Of a stretch of DNA of 5,895 nucleotides, positions 1 to 5,625 are shown in pieces. Positions within the stretch are counted from its first letter, which is position 1. Each line of letters starts with the position of its first letter. This DNA comes from Desulfovibrionaceae bacterium UBA3823 (lineage in GTDB: Bacteria > Desulfobacterota > Desulfovibrionia > Desulfovibrionales > Desulfovibrionaceae). The position numbers and the translations under genes were made by a program. The notes beneath the pieces are model-generated. The model had not been told where the DNA came from. It saw only the letters and a list, made by a program, of their open reading frames with translations, and did no database searches. Where the stretch lies: positions 1 to 5,895 of the forward strand of contig DFDR01000230.1 in the NCBI GenBank assembly GCA_002369295.1, written 5' to 3'.

Positions 1-17
1 AGCTCCGGGGCTTTTTG
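1..17 (+). terminator. Partial rho-independent terminator of a gene left of the window
   Basis: The window opens with a GC-rich arm (GCTCCGGGGC) followed at once by five T and then GCG. This is the usual look of the right arm and U-tract of an intrinsic terminator read on the + strand. The matching left arm would lie outside the window, so the stem cannot be confirmed; within the window only a short imperfect fold with one G-U pair is possible. If real, the upstream gene runs rightward and converges with recD2. On the minus strand the same bases give an A-run before the stem, so the site may also serve recD2, whose stop lies about 65 bases away. Confidence 0.4.
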
Positions 18-80
18 CGTTTCCGACCGCATGCCATGGACATGCGCTGGCTTCCCGGGCTGCCTCCCGGACTGCCTCAG

Positions 81-2318
81 CTAGCGGGAGAGCGGCTGCG
101 CCCCGGGATCGGGGCATGCTTCCTCGTCCTGCTCGGGGCATCCTGTTCTGAGACGCTCGGCAAGCGCGGAGTAGCGCCTGACGCTGCGGTTGTTCCGGAC
201 GGCCATGGCGAGGGCCTTCTTCGTTCCCACGAGCACCACGAGCTTCTTGCCGCGGGTGACGCCGGTGTAGACGAGCTTGCGCTGGAGCATGACGTAGTGC
301 TGGGTGGTGACGGGAATGATCACGGCCGGGTACTCGGCGCCCTGGGACTTGTGGATGGTGACGGCATAGGCAAGGACGAGCTCGTCGAGATCCGTGAAGG
401 CGTAGACCACGTCTCTGCCGTCGATCTCGACCGTGAGCTCCTGGGCTTCGGCGTCGATGGCCCGCACGAGGCCGATGTCGCCGTTGTACACCTCGCGGTC
501 GTAGTCGTTGCGGATCTGCATGACCTTGTCCCCCACCCGGAAGGCATGCATCCCGCGGGCCACCTGGGTGCCGTGGGGATTGAGGGCCTGCTGGAGGGCC
601 TCGTTGAGCTTGGCCGTGCCCACCGATCCCCGGTTCATGGGCGCGAGCACCTGGATGTCGGCCAGGGGATCAAGGCCGTAGCTGCGGGGCAGCCTCGTCT
701 TGGCGAGGCTGATGATGGTCTCGAGCACATCCTCGGGTTCGGCCTTCTCGATGAAGAACATGTCGCTCGAGGGCTTGTTGTCGAAAAAGGGCACCTGGCC
801 CTGGATGATGCGGTGGGCGCCGGTGACGATGGCCGACTGCCGGGCCTGGCGGAAGATCTCGCTGAGGCGCACCACGGGCACGGCGCCGGAGTCGATGACG
901 TCCTGGAGCACCTGGCCTGCGCCCACCGAGGGGAGCTGGTCCGCGTCGCCCACCAGCAAAAGCTTGGCGCCGCGGGGCACGGCCTTGAGCAGATGGTGGA
1001 AGAGAAGCAGGTCCACCATGGAGACTTCGTCCAGCACGAGCAGGTCGCAGTCGAGGGGGGTCTTCTCGTCCATCTTGAAGCGCATGTTCCGGACATCGAA
1101 GGCGAGCAGACGGTGGATGGTTCTGGCCTCGAGGCCCGTGGCCTCGGACATGCGCTTGGCTGCCCGGCCCGTGGGCGCGGCCAGGAGGATGCGCTTCGAA
1201 ATGGCCCCGTAGATGCCGAGTATGGCCTTGAGTATGGTGGTCTTGCCCGTGCCGGGGCCGCCCGTGATGACCATGACCTTGCCCCGGAGGGCGCAGGCCA
1301 CGGCCTCCCGCTGGCGGTCCGCCAGGGTCAGGCCGGACTTCTGCTCGGCCCAGGCTATGGCGGCATCCACCTTGACCTCGCGAAGGCTCGCCTTGGCGCG
1401 CGCCAGGCTGAGCAGCCTCGAGGCAGCCTTCTTTTCGGCGAGGTTGTAGCCGGCGATGTAGGTCGCCTCCACTTCCTGGCCCCGCAGCGGCACGGGCTCC
1501 ACGACGACGCGCCGCTCCGCGGCAAGCTGGCCCAGCGCGGAGCGCAGAAGCGGCTCGTTCTCGATCTGGAGCAGCTTGGCTGCCGTCTCAAGCAGCTTCT
1601 CCGTGGGGGAGAAGACGTGCCCTTCGTCAGCCAGCTCGTGCAAGGCGTAGAGCAGGCCGGCCTGGGCGCGCAGAGGCGAGTCCTTGGCAAAGCCCAGCTT
1701 CTCGGCGATGCGGTCCGCCGTCAGAAAGCCTATGCCCCAGATGTCGTAGGCCAAACGGTAGGGGTTCTCCTTCACCACGGCAATGGAGTCCTTGCCGTAG
1801 GCCTTGTAGATCTTGGAGGCGTAGCCGGAGCTCACGCCCTGGGACTGCAGGAAGACCATGACCTCGCGTATGTCCTTCTGCTCGGCCCAGGTCTGCTTGA
1901 TCATGCCGATGCGCCCGCGGCCTATGCCCGGCACCTCGACCAGGCGGTCCGGCTCCTGCTCGATGACGTCGAGCGTCTTCTCGCCGAAGACCTTGACGAT
2001 GCGCTTGGCCATGACTGGCCCTATGCCCTTGATGAGGCCGGAGCCGAGGTACTTTTCGATGCCGTAGACCGTGGCCGGCACGGCCGTCTCGTAGAAGACC
2101 ACCTTGAACTGCTCGCCGAAGCGCGGATGGGTGGTCCATTCGCCGGCCATCTTGAGGATGGCGCCGGGCTGGGGATCGACGATGGCGCCGACGACGGCCA
2201 CGAGATCCTGACGGCCGTAGACCTTCACCTTGGCAATGGTATAGCCGTTCTCGGGGTTGGTGTAGGTGACGCGCTCTATCTGGCCGGAAAGGCGGACAAG
2301 GGGAGGTTTGTCTGGCAT
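81..2318 (-). CDS. recD2: RecD2-type ATP-dependent 5'-3' DNA helicase (RecD/TraA family)
   Basis: This is a superfamily 1B DNA helicase of 745 residues, close to the family's usual length of about 700-800. RecD2 proteins act without RecBC and unwind DNA 5'-3' in repair and replication-fork maintenance in the cytoplasm. The N-terminal OB-like segment (about 8-80) is followed by helix-hairpin-helix stretches (about 90-144, with GIGPVMAKR and VPGIGRGR, and about 194-210). The motor motifs are complete: Walker A GGPGTGKTT 353-361, motif Ia APTGRAAKR 381-389, Walker B VLDEVSM 428-434, motif III LVGDADQLPSVGAG 455-468, a motif IV region with EIFRQ 487-491, a motif V region with YNGDIG 611-616, and motif VI TIHKSQGAEYP 654-664 with VYTGVTRGKK 683-692. 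The frame is open for 53 more codons upstream (ATG at 2477), but homology-like sequence begins only at VRLSGQIERVTY. The ATG at 2318 has no Shine-Dalgarno, yet a promoter sits just at leaderless distance. No RecB or RecC is in view. The family call is firm; the start is likely. Confidence 0.95.
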   Translation of the reverse strand: MPDKPPLVRLSGQIERVTYTNPENGYTIAKVKVYGRQDLVAVVGAIVDPQPGAILKMAGEWTTHPRFGEQFKVVFYETAVPATVYGIEKYLGSGLIKGIGPVMAKRIVKVFGEKTLDVIEQEPDRLVEVPGIGRGRIGMIKQTWAEQKDIREVMVFLQSQGVSSGYASKIYKAYGKDSIAVVKENPYRLAYDIWGIGFLTADRIAEKLGFAKDSPLRAQAGLLYALHELADEGHVFSPTEKLLETAAKLLQIENEPLLRSALGQLAAERRVVVEPVPLRGQEVEATYIAGYNLAEKKAASRLLSLARAKASLREVKVDAAIAWAEQKSGLTLADRQREAVACALRGKVMVITGGPGTGKTTILKAILGIYGAISKRILLAAPTGRAAKRMSEATGLEARTIHRLLAFDVRNMRFKMDEKTPLDCDLLVLDEVSMVDLLLFHHLLKAVPRGAKLLLVGDADQLPSVGAGQVLQDVIDSGAVPVVRLSEIFRQARQSAIVTGAHRIIQGQVPFFDNKPSSDMFFIEKAEPEDVLETIISLAKTRLPRSYGLDPLADIQVLAPMNRGSVGTAKLNEALQQALNPHGTQVARGMHAFRVGDKVMQIRNDYDREVYNGDIGLVRAIDAEAQELTVEIDGRDVVYAFTDLDELVLAYAVTIHKSQGAEYPAVIIPVTTQHYVMLQRKLVYTGVTRGKKLVVLVGTKKALAMAVRNNRSVRRYSALAERLRTGCPEQDEEACPDPGAQPLSR

Positions 2319-2552
2319 GGACGCAGTATAGGGGCAGGGCTTGCGGGGCTCAAGGGAAAAGTGTGCAGCTGACGATGCCGGCAGGCCCAGGGCTGCAGGC
2401 GTCTGGCGCAGGACAGGACAAATCTGCGGGCACGCAGCGTCGGCCAGACGCTGGTTCGCTTTGTTCAGGCATGCCATGGCGAATTGCGCCTTGACTTTGA
2501 GCGCATCTCAGAATAGGGTAACGCAACGCTCCGGAAGAGAAAAAGCCGGAAC
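2319..2552. other. Divergent intergenic region between recD2 and the small + strand gene
   Basis: Apart from the recD2 promoter at 2325-2353, this stretch holds no convincing gene. The recD2 frame stays open leftward-reading to 2477 but its extra residues look like non-coding translation. A TTGACT hexamer at 2491-2496 on the + strand matches five of six -35 bases, but the sequence 17 bases on (TAGGGT) is a poor -10. Base composition begins to drop from G+C-rich to AT-richer around 2480-2520. Confidence 0.4.
2325..2353 (-). promoter_or_regulatory. Sigma70-like promoter of recD2, placed for a leaderless mRNA
   Basis: On the minus strand the -35 hexamer TTGAGC (2353-2348, four of six consensus bases) and the -10 hexamer TATACT (2330-2325, five of six) are separated by exactly 17 bases. 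Six bases lie between the -10 box and the ATG at 2318, so the expected transcription start is the A of that ATG. No purine-rich Shine-Dalgarno precedes the ATG, which agrees with a leaderless start. The layout is seen directly; promoter activity is inferred. Confidence 0.5.
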
Positions 2553-2580
2553 TTGTCGCAAAGAAAAGTGCAGAGATAAT
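2553..2580 (+). promoter_or_regulatory. Sigma70-like promoter for the small phage-type gene
   Basis: TTGTCG (2553-2558, four of six) is followed after 16 bases by GATAAT (2575-2580, five of six). The predicted start near 2587 lies just upstream of a strong AAGGAG ribosome binding site (2593-2598). Promoter, ribosome binding site and first ATG together form a coherent expression unit pointing right, away from recD2. Confidence 0.4.
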
Positions 2581-2592
2581 GAAGCAATGCTC

Positions 2593-2625
2593 AAGGAGAG
2601 AACAATGAAGCGAAGCAATATTTAA
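2593..2625 (+). other. Strong ribosome binding site with a 6-codon mini-frame (MKRSNI, stop)
   Basis: AAGGAG at 2593-2598 stands six bases before ATG at 2605, the best Shine-Dalgarno on the + strand of this region. The frame it opens reads MKRSNI and ends at TAA (2623-2625). Reading on past that stop in the same frame gives four codons (VQRD) and then the ATG of the 2638-2697 frame with the CxCC motif. It could be a leader peptide, or the true start of the small gene now interrupted by a stop codon. The site is seen directly; its role is inferred. Confidence 0.35.
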
Positions 2626-2637
2626 GTTCAGCGCGAC

Positions 2638-2697
2638 ATGAATGATTTCATCATGTTCAAAACAACGTGCGAGTGCTGTCCCCAGATCATACCATGA
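2638..2697 (+). CDS. 19-residue CxCC peptide frame, probably the N-terminal piece of the next gene
   Basis: The frame reads MNDFIMFKTTCECCPQIIP and its TGA stop overlaps the ATG at 2694 as ATGA. The TTCECC stretch looks like the start of a metal-knuckle, such as is often found at the front of small phage-type proteins resembling the downstream frame. It has no own Shine-Dalgarno but is in the same frame as the strongly signalled ATG at 2605. Two readings are possible: a translationally coupled short peptide, or the displaced N-terminus of the 2694-2963 protein after loss of one base. The second is favoured because the joined sequence reads naturally into IVVVEKWG. Confidence 0.4.
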   Translation: MNDFIMFKTTCECCPQIIP

Positions 2698-2963
2698 TTG
2701 TTGTGGTGGAAAAATGGGGAAGTGATGATTCTCTACCAATGGTGTCTATTTACTACAAGTGCGCCTATAGTGATTTTGGCGCAAGCTGTTCTTTTTTTGA
2801 GAAAGTTATGCGACGTATAAAGACTGCAGTGAAGATCTTGTTTGCCGGGTATGCGGAAACGCAAGGTGACTTTATTTTTCGTGACAGAGAGCATTTGCAA
2901 GATTTCACCGCAACGCTGGAAGAGGCTGCCAGGCAGGTTGCCGCCAGCGGCACGCCGAACTAG
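2694..2963 (+). CDS. Small phage-type protein of unknown function (89 residues), possibly frameshifted at its N-terminus
   Basis: The protein begins MIVVVEKWGSDD and continues with VSIYYK, a central SFFEKVMRRIKTAVKILFAG helix-like segment, and a DFIFRDREHLQDF segment leading into a C-terminal helix (about 70-85). This order (beta strand after VVEKW, aromatic strand, FFxKxxxRxK..xxxLFxG helix, acidic 'D..L..F' tail) resembles small hypothetical proteins often met in prophages and their host genomes. That resemblance is from memory, not a search. Its function is unknown; no signal peptide or clear membrane helix is seen. GTG at 2667 would add nine residues. Neither start has a Shine-Dalgarno; the ATG overlaps the stop of the preceding CxCC frame, so expression by coupling or as a split gene is plausible. 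Base composition (24 G+C of 60 in 2761-2820) is far below the neighbours (about 42 of 60), suggesting acquisition from elsewhere. Confidence 0.6.
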   Translation: MIVVVEKWGSDDSLPMVSIYYKCAYSDFGASCSFFEKVMRRIKTAVKILFAGYAETQGDFIFRDREHLQDFTATLEEAARQVAASGTPN

Positions 2964-3097
2964 CGGTCCCCGCAGGCAGCCGTGCCAGGCCTTGGGGAGC
3001 GTGTCCTGCGCAGAGCATTGGGGCAGCGGAGCTTTCTCGCGTCTTGGAGAGGGCGGGGCAGGCTTGCGCCCTCCGGTTATGTCTGCAGGGCTGCCTC

Positions 3098-3149
3098 CCA
3101 GGCGACATCCCCAGGCGACCTCCGCAAGAGACCTCCACAAGAGGTCTCT
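3098..3149. repeat. Four degenerate 13-bp tandem units
   Basis: The stretch divides without gaps into four 13-base units: CCAGGCGACATCC, CCAGGCGACCTCC, GCAAGAGACCTCC and ACAAGAGGTCTCT. Units 1 and 2 differ at one base; units 2 and 3 share their last half (GACCTCC); units 3 and 4 share CAAGAG. This stepwise drift is typical of an old tandem array. A period of 13 is not in phase with codons, which supports a non-coding role. Confidence 0.55.
3127..3149. repeat. Perfect 9-bp hairpin, possible bidirectional transcription stop
   Basis: AGAGACCTC (3127-3135) and GAGGTCTCT (3141-3149) are exact inverted copies around a five-base loop CACAA. A second stem, TGCCTC / GAGGCA with a five-base loop, follows at 3154-3170. 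They lie between converging genes, where bidirectional terminators are common, but there is no T-run after the stem on either strand. It is therefore not a textbook rho-independent terminator. Confidence 0.45.
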
Positions 3150-3194
3150 GACATGCCTCGCCGGGAGGCACGCGTGACTGCGGCCGTCCACCTG

Positions 3195-3210
3195 GCCGCG
3201 GGGCCGCGGC
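3195..3210. repeat. GC-only palindrome downstream of the LPD1 gene
   Basis: GCCGCGG and CCGCGGC (3195-3201 and 3204-3210) are exact inverted copies two bases apart, folding as six pairs with a four-base loop. It lies about 65 bases beyond the LPD1 stop codon. A stable 3' hairpin is possible; a T-run is absent on the minus strand. Confidence 0.3.
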
Positions 3211-3275
3211 AGGATCTGCCTGCGCGTGGCCTCACGGCGACTGGCTGAGCCCTGGCAGACGCGAAGCTGGCGCGC

Positions 3276-5003
3276 CTACGCGCCGCCTGCGCTGGATGCC
3301 TCGGGACTGCCGGCAGGCGCTGCCGGCTGCTCCGCGGTCTGGTCCGTCGACTGTCTGGGCTCGGCGCCATTGTTCAGCAGGCTTGCCGTGCAGCCGGCAA
3401 ATTCGCGGAAGGCGGCTGCCAGTTCCGAGCGCTCCAGCCCTTCGGGGTAGGGGGTGATGTCGCCGACGGCCCTGCGGGTGCCGTTGACGAGGAATTCAGA
3501 GCGCCGGCCCTGCGCCTCGATGCTGTCCTCCACCCAGGCCTCGAAGGCCCGCGCCAGCATCTCCTGGGGCTTGGCCCAGTAGGCCTGCCTGCGGCCGCGG
3601 TCCAGCTCGGCGGCATGCTGGTAGTAGTCCGAGGAAAGCCGCCTGCCGTAGACGGCCCTGCGCAGGCTGTCCCAGGCATCGTCGAAGAGATTGCCGAAAG
3701 GCTGGTACCTGGCGAAGGGCCTCGACCACTGGCCCGAGTAGGTGGCCTTTTCGGGGCTGGGCACCACGTAGCCGGTGCCGCCGTCGGCCAGGACCGTCCG
3801 CACGCTGCTGGCATAGCCGGACTTGCGGCCGAGGTAGTGGTCGAGGGCGTGGAACCACTCGTGGGCAAGGCAGCCGGCGCCCCCGCGCTTGGTGAGGTTG
3901 ATCACGGCGTGGCCGTACTCGTAGTGGGCAGAGGCAAAGCCGCCGTTGCCCCTGGCGCCGAAGGCCAGGGAGAGCTGGCCGTCCAGGGAGAGCGCCTTCG
4001 GGGGAACGCCGAGCACGCCGGCGAGATCCATGAGCCCGTCCCAGGCCTTGTCCAGCAGGCGCTGGCGCTCGGCCTGGCTGTTCCAGAGGCCGAACTCGAC
4101 GCCGTGGAAACCGAAGGTCGTGAGGAAGGCCGAGGGCTCTGCAGGACCGTCCCTGCGGGCAGGCCCCTCGCGCCTGGCCTCCGCGAAGGGAATGCGCTGG
4201 ACGTCGCTGGCAGGACGGGGCTTGCGTTCCGTGGCCAGACTGAAGAAGTCCTGAATGTGTTCCCTGAGGTAGGCATCGGCCTCCAGGGTGGACGCGAAGC
4301 CCTCCTTGAACACGCTGCAGCCGGTGCTGCCGGGCACGACTCTGGCGATGGCGCCGCCAGCGCTCAAGCCGACAATGCAGAAGCGGTCGCGCACATAGCC
4401 TTCCCTGGCCTTGTCCAGCGCTTCGTCGCGGCTTTGGCAGACCGGCGCGTCCGCCGGCTTGCCCCGCTTGTAGAGGTGCCAGCCGTCCTCCTCCGCGCTG
4501 GCTTCCCAGCCTGCCGGAAAGGGGGGCAGGCCGGCATCCTCCCTGCTGGCTCCGCGCTCGCGGGCACTTTCCCTGCGGGCCTTGTCGGAGAGCATGATCA
4601 GGCGCTTGAGCAGGGCCTTGCACTGCTTGGCATCGTCAAGGTATTCCGTGACGGCGGTGAAGCTGGGCCAGGTCTCCTGGCTGACTACCAGGCCGGGATC
4701 CCTGCGCTGGCGGATGCGCCAGCGCTGATCCGCCTCGTCCCGAAAGGGCACGAGCGTTCTGAAGGCAAGCTCACGTGCCAGGGCGTCCTCCGCGGCCTCG
4801 TAGCTGGGATACTGGCGTCTGAAGTAGAGCTTGCGCGACTCGATGCGGTAGGAGGCCCCGCCTTCGCGGGGCACGATCTTCCAGGAGCGCATCCAGCGGG
4901 TGTCGAGGCCGCTGTCCTGCAGAAGGGCGCGGTCGGCCCTGGAGCCGCCGATGTGCTCGCCGAGCTTGGCGTTGATGGACGCATTGTCGGGGGTCTGGTT
5001 CAC
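3276..5003 (-). CDS. LPD1-domain polyvalent-type protein with HEWFH zincin motif and LPD5-like N-terminus
   Basis: A 575-residue protein without signal peptide or membrane segments. Residues about 293-500 match my recollection of the LPD1 domain (large polyvalent protein-associated domain 1): TFGFHGVEFGLW 296-307, DLAGVLGVPPKALSLDG 326-342, LAFGARG 346-352, YEYGHAVINLTKRGGAG 361-377, then AHEWFHALDHYLGR 380-393. H381, E382 and H385 form an HExxH zinc site. Later glutamates E481 and E488 (QEMLARAFEAWVED) could give a third ligand, so peptidase activity is plausible but inferred. GEHIGGSRADR (15-25) recalls the start of LPD5. Between them lie about four alike small modules (about 41-80, 95-132, 166-203, 208-250), followed by a spacer, and the protein ends in an A/P/S/T-rich tail after 545. 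LPD domains are known from phage and conjugative-element proteins thought to act on entering a new host. The GTG at 5003 was chosen because AGGAGGT stands four bases before it; a TTG at 5138 would add 45 unlikely residues. The gene stands alone; its natural partners are not in view. Confidence 0.85.
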   Translation of the reverse strand: MNQTPDNASINAKLGEHIGGSRADRALLQDSGLDTRWMRSWKIVPREGGASYRIESRKLYFRRQYPSYEAAEDALARELAFRTLVPFRDEADQRWRIRQRRDPGLVVSQETWPSFTAVTEYLDDAKQCKALLKRLIMLSDKARRESARERGASREDAGLPPFPAGWEASAEEDGWHLYKRGKPADAPVCQSRDEALDKAREGYVRDRFCIVGLSAGGAIARVVPGSTGCSVFKEGFASTLEADAYLREHIQDFFSLATERKPRPASDVQRIPFAEARREGPARRDGPAEPSAFLTTFGFHGVEFGLWNSQAERQRLLDKAWDGLMDLAGVLGVPPKALSLDGQLSLAFGARGNGGFASAHYEYGHAVINLTKRGGAGCLAHEWFHALDHYLGRKSGYASSVRTVLADGGTGYVVPSPEKATYSGQWSRPFARYQPFGNLFDDAWDSLRRAVYGRRLSSDYYQHAAELDRGRRQAYWAKPQEMLARAFEAWVEDSIEAQGRRSEFLVNGTRRAVGDITPYPEGLERSELAAAFREFAGCTASLLNNGAEPRQSTDQTAEQPAAPAGSPEASSAGGA

Positions 5004-5007
5004 AAGC

Positions 5008-5014
5008 ACCTCCT
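5008..5014 (-). promoter_or_regulatory. Strong Shine-Dalgarno deciding the GTG start of the LPD1 gene
   Basis: AGGAGGT on the minus strand (5014-5008) is a near-perfect anti-Shine-Dalgarno match, four bases before GTG at 5003. No such site precedes the longer TTG start at 5138. The protein begins VNQTPDNASINAKLGEHIGG, so the LPD5-like motif falls close to the N-terminus, as expected. Confidence 0.8.
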
Positions 5015-5200
5015 GCGCGCCGTGGTGCGCGCTGGCAAGGGATCTGTCTCTGCCACTGGCCGTGCTCCCGGGGATGTCGGCGACGATGGCGTTGAGATGA
5101 TCAGATGAACGTTTTTTGATAAAAGCCACAGTGCGCAAGCCACCTTGCCTGCTGGGTCATTGTAGCGACATGGTCGCAGGCAGGTCTCAGGGGCAAGCGC

Positions 5201-5214
5201 CACAAATTCTTGTG
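5201..5214. promoter_or_regulatory. Operator-like palindrome upstream of the LPD1 gene
   Basis: CACAA and TTGTG are exact inverted copies around ATTC, giving a 14-base dyad in a small AT-rich patch roughly 200 bases before the LPD1 start. This is the size and spacing of a simple dimeric repressor site, and it sits just upstream of the possible -10 at 5164-5159. No regulator gene is nearby, so the role is a guess. Confidence 0.25.
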
Positions 5215-5316
5215 AAATGGAAAATAGGCCTAGCTGACAGGGCAAAGAGGGATGCGCCACATCCGCCGGCAGGAGCGACAGTCCGCAGGCAAGACCAGCA
5301 GGCCCCGTGCAGCTTG

Positions 5317-5334
5317 AGGGCCGGCGCCGGGCCT
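5317..5334. repeat. 18-base GC-rich palindrome
   Basis: CCGGCGCCGG (5321-5330) is a perfect 10-base palindrome extended by AGG on the left and CCT on the right, with one G/G mismatch between. AGGCCC about 20 bases to the left offers an alternative partner for GGGCCT. It may form a cruciform or be a protein site; long GC palindromes also arise by chance in such DNA. Confidence 0.35.
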
Positions 5335-5403
5335 GCCTGCAGCCGAAGGACATGCCCACGAGGGCGGAATTCTGGCAGGAACGGGGCCTGCTGCCACCCT
5401 TGC

Positions 5404-5464
5404 TGACGCCTGTTGTCGCCTTGCTGTCGCCTGATGTCGCTTGGTTTCGCCTGGTGTCGTGTCC
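5404..5464. repeat. Six degenerate ~10-bp tandem units (TGTCGCCTG-type)
   Basis: The units read TGACGCCTGT, TGTCGCCTTGC, TGTCGCCTGA, TGTCGCTTGG, TTTCGCCTGG and TGTCGTGTCC. All but one are 10 bases long (one is 11), so the TCGCC core recurs once per helical turn on the same DNA face. The array lies about 400 bases upstream of the LPD1 start. Repeats spaced this way can bind a protein cooperatively, as iterons and multi-site operators do, or can be simple slippage products. The repeat is seen; the role is unknown. Confidence 0.55.
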
Positions 5465-5588
5465 TCGCGAGTGCTGTTGAGGGTTGTGCCTGCCGAGAGA
5501 GTCGCCGTGCCTTGCGCTACGCAAAGCTGGTCGCTTCGGGCAGGATCTGCCTTGAAAAGGAAAAGTCTTGGATCGTCCCGCCGGGCAA

Positions 5589-5625
5589 AGTGTCACAAGC
5601 CCAGAAGGATGTCAATTAAAATTTT
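5589..5625 (-). promoter_or_regulatory. Possible leftward promoter with AT-rich upstream element
   Basis: On the minus strand a perfect -35 box TTGACA (5615-5610) follows directly after the AT-rich GAAAATTTTAA, like an UP element. The best -10 is weak: GACACT after only 15 bases, preceded by TG as in extended -10 promoters. It would send transcripts toward the LPD1 gene through the 10-bp repeats, leaving a leader of nearly 600 bases. Confidence 0.22.

Larger units (their letters stand above)
2964..3275. other. Structured intergenic region between convergent genes
   Basis: This 312-base stretch separates the 3' ends of the small + strand gene and the minus-strand LPD1 gene. I see no credible gene in it; the frames crossing it lack start signals and recognisable protein sequence. 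It is G+C-rich again and full of short inverted repeats, including hairpins at 3127-3149, 3154-3170 and 3195-3210, but none is followed by a proper U-tract on either strand. The hairpins may still block or stabilise the converging transcripts. Confidence 0.45.

Noticed and set aside
15..2372. 785-codon open frame on the + strand
   Set aside because: It lies antisense to recD2 and is open because of high GC at third positions. Its translation is rich in G, L, H and D with no recognisable domain, while the other strand carries all helicase motifs.
2319..2477. Upstream ATG at 2477 for recD2 (53 extra residues)
   Set aside because: The extra residues do not resemble the family N-terminus, and the promoter at 2325-2353 would fall inside the extension.
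3098..3149. CRISPR array
   Set aside because: The repeats are 13 bases, directly adjacent and degenerate, with no spacers; no cas gene is present.
2733..3191. 152-codon minus-strand frame over the small gene and the following intergenic region
   Set aside because: It crosses the AT-rich gene antisense and then the tandem repeats, with no recognisable protein sequence; the + strand frame reads as a real small protein.
3615..5108. 497-codon open frame on the + strand
   Set aside because: It is antisense to the LPD1 gene; its translation is low-complexity A/G/V-rich sequence, with no supported start.
5004..5138. Upstream TTG at 5138 for the LPD1 gene
   Set aside because: It has no ribosome binding site and TTG is a rare start, whereas GTG at 5003 has AGGAGGT at ideal spacing.
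5508..5526. TTGCG-CTA-CGCAA hairpin as part of an RNA gene or tRNA remnant
   Set aside because: It has only five base pairs and a three-base loop. No tRNA T-arm or acceptor pattern is found around it.
5000..5596. 198-codon minus-strand frame upstream of the LPD1 gene
   Set aside because: Its middle is simply the translated 10-bp repeats (S/T/R-rich); it has no ribosome binding site, and it overlaps the LPD1 start.
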